Source: Dirofilaria immitis
Lineage: Eukaryota; Nematoda; Chromadorea; Rhabditida; Onchocercidae
DNA: 64,000 bases
Direction: 5' to 3'
Assembly: GCA_024305405.1 (NCBI GenBank)
Contig: JAKNDB010000109.1
Span: 2,232,001 to 2,296,000, forward strand
Of this stretch, positions 63,962-64,000 are shown piece after piece. The position numbers and the translations under genes were made by a program. The notes under the pieces are model-generated. The model was not told the origin of the DNA. It did not search any database and saw only the letters and a list, made by a program, of their open reading frames with translations. Each line of letters begins with the position of its first letter. The first letter of the stretch is position 1.

Positions 63962-64000
63962 GTAAACGTTTGATGCATTTGGTTTTTAATGATTCTTATG

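Overview
The window looks like AT-rich nuclear DNA of a nematode. Genes are broken into short exons with TTTCAG-type acceptors and GTAAGT/GTATGT donors. Recognisable products include UNC-31/CAPS, a sphingomyelin synthase with the nematode-type motifs, and a Su(s)/ZC3H4-type CCCH protein. One 22-nt stretch is almost identical to the nematode spliced leader SL1. A filarial or other spirurine (clade III) worm is my inference; nothing here proves the species. I saw no tRNA, rRNA, transposase or bacterial operon.

Layout. 1-2.7 kb: no exon recognised, probably intron or upstream sequence of unc-31. 2.7-8.8 kb (+): the C-terminal half (about 715 aa) of unc-31, which primes dense-core vesicle exocytosis. 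8.9-9.8 kb: two weak hypothetical ORFs. 9.8-13.4 kb (-): a 12-TM major-facilitator transporter resembling MFSD4/NaGLT1. 13.6-15.3 kb (-): an intact six-exon gene for a 238-aa cysteine-rich membrane protein of unknown family, just upstream of the transporter on the same strand and possibly in an operon with it. 15.3-22.3 kb: gene-poor, rich in microsatellites. 22.3-27.1 kb (+): a ZC3H4/6-type protein with three CCCH zinc fingers and DPR repeats. 27.1-35.8 kb: gene-poor. 35.8-38.4 kb (+): sphingomyelin synthase with all four signature motifs. 40.7-47.5 kb (-): a nine-exon gene for a roughly 715-aa Ser/Thr/Gln-rich protein of unknown function with a C-terminal polyglutamine. 47.5-59.5 kb: 12 kb with no supported gene but with tandem repeats, hairpins and a G-quadruplex motif. 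59.5-64 kb (+): the 5' end of a secreted or transmembrane cadherin that runs off the right edge.

The main property of the window is that almost every multi-exon gene reads correctly only if single bases are added or removed, mostly in short homopolymers. Exon lengths and splice phases independently call for the same number of corrections in most affected exons. About 20 such sites in about 11 kb of coding sequence, including in conserved neuronal and housekeeping genes, point to residual long-read consensus errors rather than decay of every gene. The transporter has the most breaks and could be a true pseudogene.

All exon models were built by eye from splice signals, phase and family resemblance. 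No database search or alignment was run.
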